A stretch of DNA of 64,000 nucleotides from Malania oleifera (lineage: Eukaryota; Streptophyta; Magnoliopsida; Santalales; Ximeniaceae), in assembly GCF_029873635.1 (NCBI RefSeq), contig NC_080422.1:13981936-14045935 (forward strand). The letters are read 5' to 3'. The number at the start of each line of letters is the position of its first letter. The stretch's first letter is position 1. The notes under the pieces are model-generated. The model did no database searches, was not told the DNA's origin, and saw only the letters and a program-made list of their open reading frames with translations. A program made the translations under genes and the position numbers. Positions 34,054 through 44,804 of the stretch are shown here, in pieces.

Positions 34054-35953
34054 TGATCTAACAACCTGCTAAAATTTTTTTTAATAATAATAAATACTAT
34101 GAAATTCCACTGTTCCATTATCTTCTAATTAATATAAAATCATCAACCTAAGCAACGAGAAGCTGAATTCATACATCCATAACCATATATATTTTACAAT
34201 ACCAGAGTGCCAGAATATTCTTAAAATACACATATACAACTGAATACGACTACACAAAATACTCCCCTCCCCAAAAGACTCACCCTACTGACAGGGTAGC
34301 ACTATAGCCCCTTTATCTGCGAGCTTGATCTGCTCGCCTAGCTGGATCACCTGAAAATTGTTAAACCACTGAGATGAGACAAAGTTCAGTAAAACAAAAT
34401 ATGTTGTTGCTAGTGAGCTAAATGCTAGTAAAAGCTGACTTAGAAAATACCATAAATAACAAAGCTGAGTCAAACCTGTATATCTATTTCAATATAAATC
34501 ATACCTATGTTGCTTAACATAAACTGATTTTCCTGAATGTTTATTCATAGTACTACTATTATCTATAGGTATGACTATTTCCTGTAAATCTGATCATACT
34601 TATATATATATATAAAATAACTGAAAAGATTCCCTGGATGGATAACTGAAAGTCATGATTTAACCCCTCATGACAGGGTTGTACGGCCCGAAGGCGAGAC
34701 CTAACCTGGCTGGCCGACCAGGGTAAGTCAACTGAACTCCGACAGTTAGATCGGCCCCCTCAACCCATATCTGATGGGGAGCCTGTCCACAACATAGGCA
34801 CGATCATCTTTTGAATACCACATACTATCTGAGCAGTGGTAGCACTCTGAACTGAATATAACTACGGTACCGTGCTCTATTGGCTGAATATGGTCTATCA
34901 GGGTCTCATACTATATATATATAATTGATATTTCTAAAATACTACTTTTACCATGATTTGTAACAACTGAAATAACCATAACATTATATAAATTGATCTG
35001 AATAAACTATAATAACTGAATATCTGAGATATCTGCATAACTGAATAACTGAAATATCTGATTAGTTGTAGTAACTGAATGTTATGGTTTTGTGGTTTGT
35101 ATATCATAGTATTCTGAAAATACTGTAAAATAAAAGTTTCTGTACGCATACTGTAAATCATGGTATTCTGAAAATTATATAAACTCTATGCTGATCTAAT
35201 ATTAAACTCATGCCACATAACTAAATATCAATATTATCAGGCTCTAAAAACTGTATATATGGTCTGAATAATAATTTGCTAAAAACATATGATTTGTACT
35301 GAATCATAATGGAATTGTCTAGTATAGCATATTTCCCTTACCTGATTCCTGCTAAAGTTCCTCTACCATGACGGGTCCTACACCCGCAAGGTTCCCCACT
35401 CAATACCCTAAAAGCAACATTTCCGAGAACAAAATATCATTATTTCTTCGACTACTACATTTCCTACAACTGCTGAAAAGACAAATACTATATAAAAGAC
35501 TTTACCCTGAATTTGGGATAAAATCCAACTTCGTCCCACCAACAATCCGCTCCAACAGACTTAGAGAGAAATTTCCTCAGAGCGTCGTGGTGGCCTCAGA
35601 TCGTCGATCCAGCGAAAAATGGGGCCTGAATAGAAGAAAGAAAGGAGAGAAATCGTAGAGGAGAGAGAGAGAGTGTGTTTTCGCTGAATTTTCTATGTAA
35701 AAATCCGAGTTTAACACTATTTATACCCTGGGCTTCATTGACAAGCCACGTCACCTCGTCAACAAGGTCAAGAAGAAGGTTCGTCGATGAATGCCTACTT
35801 CTCGTCGATGAAATTCAGAACTTGGAAAAACAACCCCTCGGCATTTTCTCGTCAACGAAACGTGCCCTCGTCGACGAGATCCTCATGTACCCTCGTCGAC
35901 GAATCCCCTGTGTTCGTTGACGAGGCCTTGGATAATTTCCATGGGTTATTACA
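34054..35953 (-). mobile_element. Solo LTR (gypsy-like) inserted in chromovirus gag
   Basis: On the minus strand the insert starts TGTAATAACCC at 35953 and ends near GGTTGTTAGATCA at 34054 (about 1.9 kb). It has a CGTCGACG cluster at 35752-35925, a TATA box at 35725-35718, then a GA-rich run and leader, the same order as the neighbouring LTRs. The gag reading continues on both sides. No primer site or coding domain is inside. I could not see a convincing 5-bp target duplication, so the exact ends are uncertain. Confidence 0.68.
35718..35925 (-). promoter_or_regulatory. Solo-LTR promoter: CGTCGACG cluster plus TATA
   Basis: About seven copies of motifs such as CTCGTCGACGAG and TTCGTCGATGAA occur at 35752-35925. 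The minus-strand TATAAATA at 35725-35718 follows within about 30 bp. Confidence 0.5.
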
Positions 35954-36016
35954 TGGAGACTCATCGCTCGCAGTCTCCTCAGAGCCACTTTCCAAGTTGT
36001 TATCCATGAGCTTCAT
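35954..36016 (-). pseudogene. Chromovirus gag 5' end, upstream copy
   Basis: The minus-strand ATG at 36016 opens MKLMDNNLESGSEETA and matches the start of the other copy's gag. It is separated from the rest of gag by the solo LTR at 34054-35953. Confidence 0.8.
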
Positions 36017-36326
36017 TCTGAAAAACAATTAGAATCTATTAGCGCTCCTAAGTCACATACAGTTAACACAATTATTTACGACTAATCATGTTAACTACCA
36101 CCTAACGGGTCCAGGTCTGTCCTATCACACTGACACAAAAATCATCAATGGTTTGCTATGATTTTACTGAAATCGTCATTCCAGGAAAAACACAGGACAC
36201 CGCTAATGAGTCCCTATCTAGTAACAAAACAACCCTCGACCTACTCTACCCATTTCCTACATCCTACGCTGGCACGTACACACAACTATACCTCACCAAG
36301 TCTACAAGACCTAACAACCTGGTTAG

Positions 36327-36338
36327 CTTTTATACCAA
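36327..36338 (-). other. Degenerate primer binding site (upstream copy)
   Basis: The minus strand reads TTGGTATAAAAG at the place where the other copy has TTGGTATCAGAG. The first seven bases are kept and two of the last five have changed. Confidence 0.75.
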
Positions 36339-36340
36339 GT

Positions 36341-38102
36341 TATCACGCCCCGAACCCGATAATGGGACCCTGGGATGAATTAGTAACCTAACTTGTCCCC
36401 GTATCATACAAAATACCAATGATACGCCATAATGAATGAGGGTCCAACCCCGTGGGGTTCCTGTACACCCTATACTCTTTCATAAATAATACATATACAC
36501 AGTGGAAATTTTCTTTGTATACATACACTATACTATACCAGAGTCTATACAAAAGGAATCTAGGCTCCATAATACAAAACATAAAAACATGGCATAGTAC
36601 AGGTTATATCATTGGTACAGGAACCCCAAAATGACAACCCAGAGTCCTCGTACTTACACAAGCACTATCCGCAGTACACCAACCACTACGCTCCCAACAC
36701 AAGAATGTTAGTTCCGATTACTCGAAGGACCTGAAAAACATGTACGTACAATAGGGGTGAGACACTTCTCACTAAGGTAGATCCAGGTTATATCAGTGTG
36801 TGGCATATGAGTGTTATCATGACAAAAACATACACTGTTCAATGCAATTCCAGTATTCTCACAAAACAGTTCCAGTATAGTGCATATCACGCGCACACAC
36901 ATGATCAAGTAACCCGGTATCATCACACCCTTCGGCCCGAAGCCAGCCCGCATTACACGGCATCCCCGGCACATGGCATAGCACCAAGCTCCCATGTCAC
37001 CGTACTGATACAACTGGTGGATCCGCACCCTTCGATGATCAGCCGGTAAGGCTCATGCCCTCGGATATAGAGTCGAACACTCTTTCACAACCTGGAACAA
37101 TTCGGAACCCAGTTCTTATTTCATTGCAGCAAAATACAACTCATGCATGTTCATATAACCAAACAATCTACACCCATTTGGTAATCTAAAATCATGATTT
37201 TTCAAAAATATACAGTTTAAACAAGTCAAGGCGCGGCCATCCCCATAACATAATATATATCACAAATATTCACGGTTTTCCAACAAAACCAGAGATGCAA
37301 CCCAATGCCCCCTTTTTCCCAAAACTATAACATGAAAAACCCATAAATTTTACCTATTAGATTTCCCCAAATGACTAACCAAAACACACATAGGACCGTG
37401 AACCACAGTTCTACCGAATCTGATTTCGAAAATAACCGACATAAACAGATTCCCCTTACCTTTCCCCGAAAATCCAAAATGGAACTCTATGACCCCTAAA
37501 CCGCGAACCGAGTTCCCAAAACCTATAAATCACAGCACCAAACATACTCACAATTCTATTCCCTACATAACTACTGAAACAGAATTAAAAACATAGCCTT
37601 ACCTCGATTTTAAGCCAAAACCCAAAAATGTTCGGAATGAAGATCCATTCCACAAATCTTGAAGAGAATCCTTCCCTGATCCTCGTAATAACATTGGATC
37701 GTCAATTCTAGCAAGGTACGTGAAGAAATCTAGAAAGAGAGAGTGGAGTTCGAGTTCTTAGAGAGAGAGAGAGAGAGGATTTTTTATTTCCTAGCGTCTA
37801 AGCAATGGAAAAGATATTTATAACCCTTTGACTCAGCCAACCTCGTTGAAGAGGTGGCGTCTTCGTCGATGAGTAAATGAAGGAAGTTCGTCGACAAAGC
37901 GGTGGCCTCATCGATGAGCTTGAAATTTTCAGATTTCTCGAAACCCCTCGGCTTCTCCTCATCGACAAGCACCTGCATTTCATCGCTGAGCAATAGAAGG
38001 GCCCTCGTCGACGAATTCCAACTTTGTTGACGAAGCCTGCTCAATTACTATTTTACCCTTCTCTTATTTTTTATTTCATATATCACGGTTCAGGTTCTTA
38101 CA
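36341..38102 (-). repeat. 5' LTR of the tandem chromovirus
   Basis: The minus strand starts TGTAAGAACCTG at 38102. It ends at 36341, where the terminal CA has become TA. It aligns with the central LTR throughout, including the palindrome cluster (37840-38035), TATA (37822-37815) and GA run. By eye they differ by several percent. The flanking 5 bp is ATAAC (38103-38107), but the other flank is lost. Confidence 0.88.
37815..38035 (-). promoter_or_regulatory. 5' LTR promoter: CGTCGACG cluster plus TATA
   Basis: This is the homologous counterpart of 29341-29570. Several palindromes have decayed at CG, for example to CATCGATGAG and TTTGTTGACGAA, while the TATAAATA at 37822-37815 is unchanged. Confidence 0.55.
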
Positions 38103-39089
38103 ATAACTCTATATAAAAATTGTACTATAGTTCTATATAGAACACTGTAGTCCTTTATAGGATGCTAAAATTCTGTATAAAAATTGTACTCTATATTATA
38201 TACTTCTCCATAAAAACTAACACATTTATTTATACATATATTCAAACTCATGCCGCACAGATTGAGTGATATTTTATACTATACTTTTCTGCTGAAAATA
38301 TTGTTGTGACTATCTCTAGGGTTTTACTCAACCCAATAACCCAACTTTCTCAAAACATATATATATTTCATTTCCCAAAATTCCCATTTCCAAATGTCTA
38401 TATACCTAGGAAACACATATATCATTTCTGAAGTCACATACTATAATTTAATCAGTTAACTTAATAAAAATGTTTGACATAATCTATTCCTTTTGCCTGT
38501 TTCCTAGAGCTATGCCTGCAGGGATCCCAAAATTATGCCTACGGCACTCGCACCAATCATGTATCCATATACCCTAACTCAATCAGCTAAACCCTAGAAT
38601 ATTGACAATTCTAATACTCCTAAGGCTACACTCTTTCAATAACTAATTAAACCTGAAAAATGACTTCCTTACCGTAGTTTTGGAGTCGTGCTTGGAATCC
38701 TCAACTAGCTAATCCACCCCGATTAAATTGCAGAGAAATATTGTCAAGTTCCCGAAATGACATTCTTCTTCAATTCAGGCTTAAACTGAGCTAAAAATCG
38801 AAGAGAGAGAGAGAGAGGATTTGATTTTTTTTCCAAACAAAATGACTTGATCCCCTTTTATAGGTTTCTCACCCACAGCAAAACCATTGATGGTTTCCTG
38901 AAACCGTTGACGATTTGGTTTTTAACCAAACCTTTTTCTTACTATTTTACCCTTACTTGGCCACGGTAACTCAAAACTATCGACCGTTTTCTAAGCTCCA
39001 CCAAAACCATCGGCGGTTTGGCCTGTGCCAAACCAATTTTCCTCTTTTCCTTTATTAGTTCATTACTTACTATTTTCCAGGTCTCTACA
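38103..39089 (-). repeat. Partial 3' LTR of the second chromovirus
   Basis: It starts TGTAGAGACCTGG at 39089 on the minus strand, directly after a purine tract. It holds a cluster of motifs such as AAACCATTGATGGTTT and AAACCGTTGACGATTT (38880-39015), then a CTATAAAAGGGG box (38863-38852) and a GA-rich run. The distal part is lost to the adjacent insertion. Confidence 0.8.
38856..39015 (-). promoter_or_regulatory. LTR promoter: AACCGTTGACGGTTT-like cluster plus TATA
   Basis: Four or five inverted-repeat motifs around GTTGACG or ATTGATG occupy 38880-39015. The minus-strand TATAAAA at 38862-38856 follows within 25 bp. The layout matches the other LTR promoters although the arms differ. Confidence 0.48.
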
Positions 39090-39102
39090 TTCTCCCCTCT
39101 TT
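39090..39102 (-). other. Polypurine tract of the second chromovirus
   Basis: The minus strand reads AAAGAGGGGAGAA right before the LTR start at 39089. Confidence 0.85.
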
Positions 39103-39379
39103 ATAAATATTCCGTCCTCAAAATTTTCTATCTAGTACTTTTGTTCTCATTTAAAAGAAACCACCAAAATTTTATTAATCACCCTCACTTATGGCAGAGG
39201 AATGTCGTGGTTACATTTATGGCTCTAGGAGATTACGATAAATTAAATCAAAACTCTCCCAAAACCCATTCAAAATACAAAAACTATTACATGAAAACCT
39301 ATCATTAAACACACCTGAATTTACACAAAGCATACTTACATACCATTGATTTCTTACCTTGACTATTATGAAATCTATC

Positions 39380-40810
39380 TAACTCTGAGTCCCGCTGAAA
39401 AAATGTGGGAACCTTCAGTGCATTTCCTCTAGCTCGCACGAGACTTCCTTAACTGCATGGTTTCTCTAGAGTACTTTTCTTAGTGCGTAATTCCTGTTCT
39501 TTGTGATCTAAGATCTGAATTGGCGCTTCTTCATATAATAGAGTATCCCTAAGCTCCAGTGCCTCATCACTTATTACGTGTGACAGATCTAGGACATATT
39601 TCTTCAATATAGATACATGAAATACATCATGGATTCTAGATAACGTTTGGGGTAACGCTAACCTGTAGACAACTGGACCGATTCTTTCCAGTATCTCAAA
39701 CGACCCAATATACCCAGGGCTTAGCTTACCCTTCTTCCCAAATCTCATCACTCCTTTCATTAATACAATTTTCAAGAACACCTTATCCCCTACACCAAAT
39801 TCTAGCGCTCGTCGGTGGGTGTCTGCGTAGCTTTTCTATCAACTCTAAGCTGTTTTGATTCTTTCCTCGATAAGCTTGATTTTCTCATAAGTCCGCTGTA
39901 CAATCTCTAGTCCCAAAATCTATCTTTCACCCACTTCAACTCAATATAGTGGAGTTCGGCATCTCCGACCATATAATGCTTCATACAGTGCCATTTCAAT
40001 ACTGGTTTGATAGCTATTATTATAAGCAAACTCCACTAATGGCTGATACTGAATCTAACTACCCCCAAAATCTAACACACAAGCCCGCAACATATCTTCC
40101 AGTATTTGTATGGTCCTTTCTATCTATCTATCGGTCTGAGGATGAAACGTTGTACTGAATGTCAACTGTAACCCCAAGGCTCCTTGTAAACTCCTCTAGA
40201 ATTGAGATGTGAACCATTGATCCCAGTCAAAAACGATGGACATTGGCATGCCATGCAGTATGACTATCTCATGTATACACAGTTCTACCAATCTACCCAT
40301 TGAGTAGTTAACTCTGATGAGAAGAAAATGGGGAGTCTTCGTCAATCGGTCAACGACTACCTAGATGGCATCTTGCCTATGAAGTGTCGATGGCAACCCT
40401 ATGATGAAATCCATAGAAATGTGCTCCTACTTCTATTCAGGAATGTGAAGTAGTTGTAACGATCCTGTCAGTCTCTGATGTTCAACCTTCACCTATTGAC
40501 AGGTCAAACATTGCTCTACATATTGGGAAATCTCTCTCTTCATATTGCTCCACCAAAAGAATTCCCATACATTTCTATACATTTTCGTGCTTCATGGAGG
40601 TACCGTATACAGGGAACAGTGCGCCTCGTCCAAAATATTCTTTTTAATTTCAAGGTCATCGGATACGCACAGCCTACTACGAAACCTCATAAATCTGTCA
40701 TCTAAAATATTAAAATCAGCTCCTTGTCCACTCTGTATTTTATCTTTGATCCTTACTAATTTTGTATCTTGCATCTGTGCAGTCTTAATTCTCTCCAGTA
40801 AAGTCAACTA
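39380..40810 (-). pseudogene. Second chromovirus integrase and chromodomain remnant
   Basis: The minus-strand reading 39781-39449 has [20 protein letters not shown] and [16 protein letters not shown], the integrase C-terminal blocks. A chromodomain tail, EVSCELEE then FPHFF, is readable in shifted frames to about 39380. The reading 40807-40592 holds the N-terminal zinc-binding side. The DDE core at 39840-40560 has many stops. Confidence 0.82.
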
Positions 40811-42442
40811 AAGTATCAGATTAACAATAAATACCTAGTGATTTCCCTCTACAAGCTCCACACCAAGTCTTTTTAAATCCATTTTGATATGATGTTGCAC
40901 CACCACTGTTGATACTGAGGCACTTCCGGACTTCCGGCTCAGAGTATCATCTACCACATTAGCTTTTCCTGGGTGATAACTAATGGTACAATCGTAATCC
41001 TTTATCAATTCCAGTCATCTCCTCTACCTCATATTTAACTCCTTCTATGTGAAAAAATATTTCAAACTTTTATAATCTGTAAATATTTCACACTTCCCAC
41101 CATACAGATAATGCCTCCAAATTTTCAATGCATACACCACTGCAGCCAACTCCAAATCCAGTGTCAAGTAGTTCTTTTCATATTCTTTAAGTTACCAAGA
41201 AGAGTATGCAATAGCCTTCCCCTGCTACATCAAGACACACCCGAGTCCCTTCTAAGACACGTCACTATATATCACAAATCCACCATCTCTTAATGGAATA
41301 GACAAAACCGGTGCAGTAACGAGTCGCTACTTCAATTCCCAGAAACTCTGCTCACAATCATCGGTCCATTCGAACTTCACATTTTTTCTCATTAACCGTG
41401 TTAAAAGACCCAATAATCTAGAAAATCCTTCCACAACCCGCCGATAGTATCTTACCAGACCCAAGAAACTTCTATTCTTTTGAACATTCTTTGGTCTCGT
41501 CCAATCAACTACTACCTCTATCTTACCTGGATCTACAAAGATACCATCCCCAGATATCACATGTCCAAGGAATGTAATTTCCTTCAGCCAGAATTCACAT
41601 TTCTTGAATTTAGCATACAACTTTCTTTCTCTCAACACCTGTAGTACCATCCTCAAATGATCTTCATGCTCCTTAGAACTCTTTGAATAGACCTGAATAT
41701 CATCAATGAAAACCACTACAAACTGGTCTAGATACTAATGGAAGACCCTGTTCATCAAATCCATAAATGCTGCAGGAGCATTCGTCTATCCGAATGGCAT
41801 AACCAAAAACGCATAATGGCCATACCGAGTTCGAAACGCTGTCTTTGGAATATCCTCTGTCTTGACCTTCACTTGATGGTACCTGGATCAAAGATCAATC
41901 TTTGAGTAGACCCCTGTTCCCTAGAGCTGATCGAACAAATCATTAATACGGGTAAGAGGATACTTATTCTTAACTGTCACTTTATTTATCTCTCTGTAGT
42001 CGATACACATTCTCATCGTCTTGTTTTTCTTCTTTACAAATAGAACTAGTGCTCCCCAGGGCGATACACTAGGTCTGATAAACTCCTTATCTAATAATTC
42101 CTGCAACTATTCTTTTGACTCTCTCAACTCTGTTGGAGTCATTCTATAAGGAGCTTTAGATATCGGTGTTGTCCCTGGAAGTAGATCAATAACAAATTCA
42201 ATCTCACGGTTAGGAGGCAATCCTGGTAAATCTTCTTGGAAGATATCTGAGAAGTCCCTTACTACTAGAATATCTACAAGTTTCAATTCCCCTCCTGGTG
42301 CTTCCTTTATACAAGCTAAGTATCCCTGGCACCCATCAAGCAGTAGCCTCCTCGCTTGCATAGCCGACAATAACTGTGGTGAGGAGCACACACACAACCC
42401 CACAAATCTATACTCCTGCTCCCCAAGAGGTCTGAATATCAC
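40811..42442 (-). pseudogene. Second chromovirus reverse transcriptase and RNase H
   Basis: The minus-strand reading 42442-42107 covers the protease-RT linker with DLPGLPPNREIEFVIDLLPG and [14 protein letters not shown]. The reading 42106-41921 has [18 protein letters not shown] and [18 protein letters not shown]. The reading 41716-41327 has [20 protein letters not shown] and [12 protein letters not shown]. RNase H follows in broken frames. The catalytic FIDD is intact. Confidence 0.88.
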
Positions 42443-43485
42443 TTCTTTCTTATGACAGTTGATGCTGGCATAGTTGGCATCTAGTCATTCCATTCCCAAA
42501 ATCATATCGAATCCATGCATGTCAAATACCACTAGATTGGCTGGTGGCATTTTTCCTTGAATATCCACTAGACAGTCTTTGAGCACCCTTCTACATATCA
42601 CTACTGATCTCGTCAGTGTGGCTACTGATAGTTCAGTGTCTAACATTTGAATTTCTAAAACATAGAAATGATACCTGTCACCATGTCATCGGCTACCTCT
42701 GCGTCTCCCGATATTAGTGCATAAACCTGTGCCAGGGCAGTGTTCCTCTGCTAGTTGCCTCAGGGTGCTTGATTGTTTCCCTAATAACGATTTGGAACGG
42801 GTGCATTAGTTAGTGGTGTTCGATAGTCTCTCGCAATATGGCCAGGCTGACCACACCAATAGCAAGCATTCGACCTGATTCGGCATTCCCCCCCAATGTC
42901 TCTAAACACACCTAGTACAAATAGGAGGTGCTGGATCACACTAAGGGACTCGACGTCCCACTACCTGCCACTAGCTCCCATCATATCTTCTTCGCTGACC
43001 CTGAATGGTGCTTGCTTGAAAATCAGGAGGCATAGGCCTCTCCTTCTGACTCTGTACTACGACACCTCACTGCAGGCTGGTCTCTATCACTGTGGCTTTA
43101 TCCACAAACTCTGAAAAATTCTGGACCTAGAATGCCACCACCTACTCATAAATACTCTGTATCTGGCCCTCCTCAAATCTCCTCGCCTTCTTCTCCTCAT
43201 CTAGCACCATGTATGGGGAAAATCGGGACAACTCGACGAATCTAGCTGCACACTGTTGGACCGTTAGGTGCCTTTGAGTCAAATTCAGAAATTTTGCCAC
43301 TTTAACATTTTTGGTAGTAGCAGTGAAATACCACTCGAAGAATATTTCCTTGAAGCAACTCCAGGTCAAAGCTATAAGCATTGGCCTCTACTCCTCCAGC
43401 AATTTCACTGACCTCCAGCATCGTTTAACCTCTCCTATCAACTTAAAAGTAGCGAATGATACTCTCTGTTCCTCTATAGAGACCT
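42443..43485 (-). pseudogene. Second chromovirus protease and gag, truncated
   Basis: The zinc knuckle at about 42875-42835 reads CYWCGQPGHIARD, with Gln where the tandem element has a stop. Protease lies at about 42700-42450 in broken frames. The gag capsid tail, FFEWYFTATTKNVKVAKFLN and HLTVQQ, is in 43381-43142. The gag core entry, EEQRVSFATFKLIGE, lies near 43480-43430, and the N-terminus is missing. Confidence 0.78.
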
Positions 43486-43557
43486 GAATCCGGAAAATAA
43501 AGAAATGAATGAGAAAAGAAGGAAAAAGGAAAATAAAAAGGGGATTTCAGCAGGCTT

Positions 43558-43773
43558 CGTCGACGAGTTCCCTGTGTTCGTTGACGAAGGCCCTTCTGAG
43601 GTTCGTCACTAAATTTCAAAGTTTCGTCAATGAAGAAATTCAGAACGACCAAAAATACCAAGCTTAGAGTTCGTTAACGAAACCCTTCTTTCTTCAACGA
43701 ATGGCCTTCAGTGGTTCATCGACAAAGGCGCCATTCATCGACGAATTTGACGGGGTCAAGGGGTTTATAAATA
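43558..43773 (+). promoter_or_regulatory. LTR promoter: CGTCGACG cluster plus TATA
   Basis: About nine motif variants (TTCGTCGACGAG, TTCGTTGACGAA, TTCGTTAACGAA, ATCGACGAA) lie upstream of TATAAATA at 43766. A (CT)n run begins 38 bp after the TATA box, within or near the inferred transcription start. Confidence 0.52.
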
Positions 43774-43806
43774 GAAATTTTGTTTGCTCCTTCATTAAGA
43801 AACATA

Positions 43807-43810
<4 letters not shown>

Positions 43811-43852
<42 letters not shown>
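43811..43852. repeat. (CT)n microsatellite
   Basis: About 21 CT units lie just downstream of the LTR TATA box. GA/CT runs occupy the same position in the other chromovirus LTRs, so this is an expanded leader sequence. Confidence 0.95.
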
Positions 43853-43854
<2 letters not shown>

Positions 43855-43867
43855 GATTTCTCGCCGC

Positions 43868-44122
43868 TTGTTGACAAATTCGACGATCATACGTTACTAC
43901 GAAGATCTAGGAGAGATTCTCTTGGTCCGTAAAGGAGGAGCAGGAGGAGGAGAAGACAAAGAAATGCCAATATATGGGGCTAACAGGAATCATTTTTCAA
44001 AAAGAAATGACACTAGAAAGGACAAGAGGGAAATCATCTACCAAATTGTAGCTTGGAAGAAGGCCGAAAGTGGGTCCTCCAAATCTCCCCCCTCCAAAAG
44101 AAGGTTTAGATTAGGGACCTAG
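43868..44122 (+). CDS. Unrecognised 84-codon ORF, possibly spurious
   Basis: The frame overlaps the end of the LTR fragment and continues with KEMPIYGANRNHFSKRND and a basic, Ser/Pro-rich tail ending SPPSKRRFRLGT. I do not recognise a family. Its base composition is less AT-biased than the following sequence. It could be a captured host exon, an element leader, or chance. Confidence 0.2.
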   Translation: MLTNSTIIRYYEDLGEILLVRKGGAGGGEDKEMPIYGANRNHFSKRNDTRKDKREIIYQIVAWKKAESGSSKSPPSKRRFRLGT

Positions 44123-44144
44123 TCTCCATATGATCCTAAGCCAA

Positions 44145-44435
44145 TGGTGATTCTTTTAATCAGCCTTGGTTTGGAGCACTTTAAAAGTAAAGTACTTATT
44201 ATAAAAAAGTACTTAAATTAATTATTTGTGTCAATAAATAGCGTTCGGTTTACACTTTACTTATTTCAAAAAATATTTTCAAACTATTTTTTTAAAGAAA
44301 ATAAATATTTTAAAAAAAAAATATTTAAAAAAGTACCAATAATAAGTAATTTCAAATTACTTTTAAATAAGTATTTTTTTCAAATAAATACATTTTCTAA
44401 AAATAATACTTTTATATAAATGGTTCCAAGCTATC
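44145..44435. mobile_element. Possible MITE
   Basis: An AT-rich block rich in AAGTACTT and AAGTATTTT phrases is bounded by CCTTGGTTTGGAGC on the left and GGTTCCAAGC on the right, which are roughly inverted. No clear target duplication was found, so this is tentative. Confidence 0.35.
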
Positions 44436-44756
44436 CCCAAGGACTCTTCTATTCATCTTGTGTTGGCCTTTGATTTTTCACTAGCTCATTGTCATGAAGA
44501 TTTGTAATAATTATTTTACATAATAATTAACTCTTTTTATAGTGTCTCAAAGGACAATCTTATCCCACACAGATTTTATAATTATTGAGGAGCATAAGGG
44601 CATTTTGGGAAGGAGGGCTTTTTGGCCAATTTCTTTTTTCTTTTTTCTTTTTTTTTCGCATGTTGCTCTCCCCCCACCAATCCCCTTTTTGGACAGCGTG
44701 TCAGCACATCAAGCAGCCCCCACACTGCTGGCCCCACTAGGCTCTCCTTTTGTTAC

Positions 44757-44760
<4 letters not shown>

Positions 44761-44803
<43 letters not shown>
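44761..44803. repeat. (CT)n microsatellite
   Basis: A CT run of about 43 bp with one interruption. Two overlapping ORFs (44542-44838, 44622-44828) are made by it and are not genes. Confidence 0.93.

Positions 44804-44804
<1 letters not shown>

Larger units (their letters stand above)
25088..38102 (-). mobile_element. Tandem Tekay/Del-like chromovirus (LTR-internal-LTR-internal)
   Basis: On the minus strand the order is: LTR (38102-36341), primer site, gag, protease, RT, integrase with chromodomain, purine tract, LTR (29627-27882), primer site, gag, protease, RT, truncation at 25088. The shared central LTR has a purine tract on one side and a primer site on the other, so it serves both copies. 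This is the product expected from unequal recombination between LTRs. All coding parts are broken by stops. A solo LTR sits in the gag of the upstream copy (34054-35953). Confidence 0.85.
38103..43485 (-). mobile_element. Second gypsy chromovirus, both ends truncated
   Basis: On the minus strand it has a partial gag, protease, RT, RNase H, integrase and a 3' LTR start, related to but clearly distinct from the tandem element. The 3' LTR is interrupted at 38103 by the tandem element. Gag stops at about 43485, where a plus-strand LTR fragment begins, so the 5' LTR is absent. Confidence 0.82.
43484..43940 (+). repeat. Orphan plus-strand LTR fragment, Tekay-like
   Basis: AGCAGGCTTCGTCGACGA near 43553 also occurs in the central chromovirus LTR. 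The following order is the same: palindrome cluster 43558-43745, TATAAATA 43766-43773, CT run, then GATTTCT..GATGATC..ACG..GATTCTCTT-like leader. It is in the opposite orientation to the neighbouring elements and has no primer site, so it is a fragment. Confidence 0.68.

Noticed and set aside
34285-35161. Minus-strand ORFs inside the solo LTR
   Set aside because: Short, AT-rich, without domains, and inside a non-coding LTR leader.
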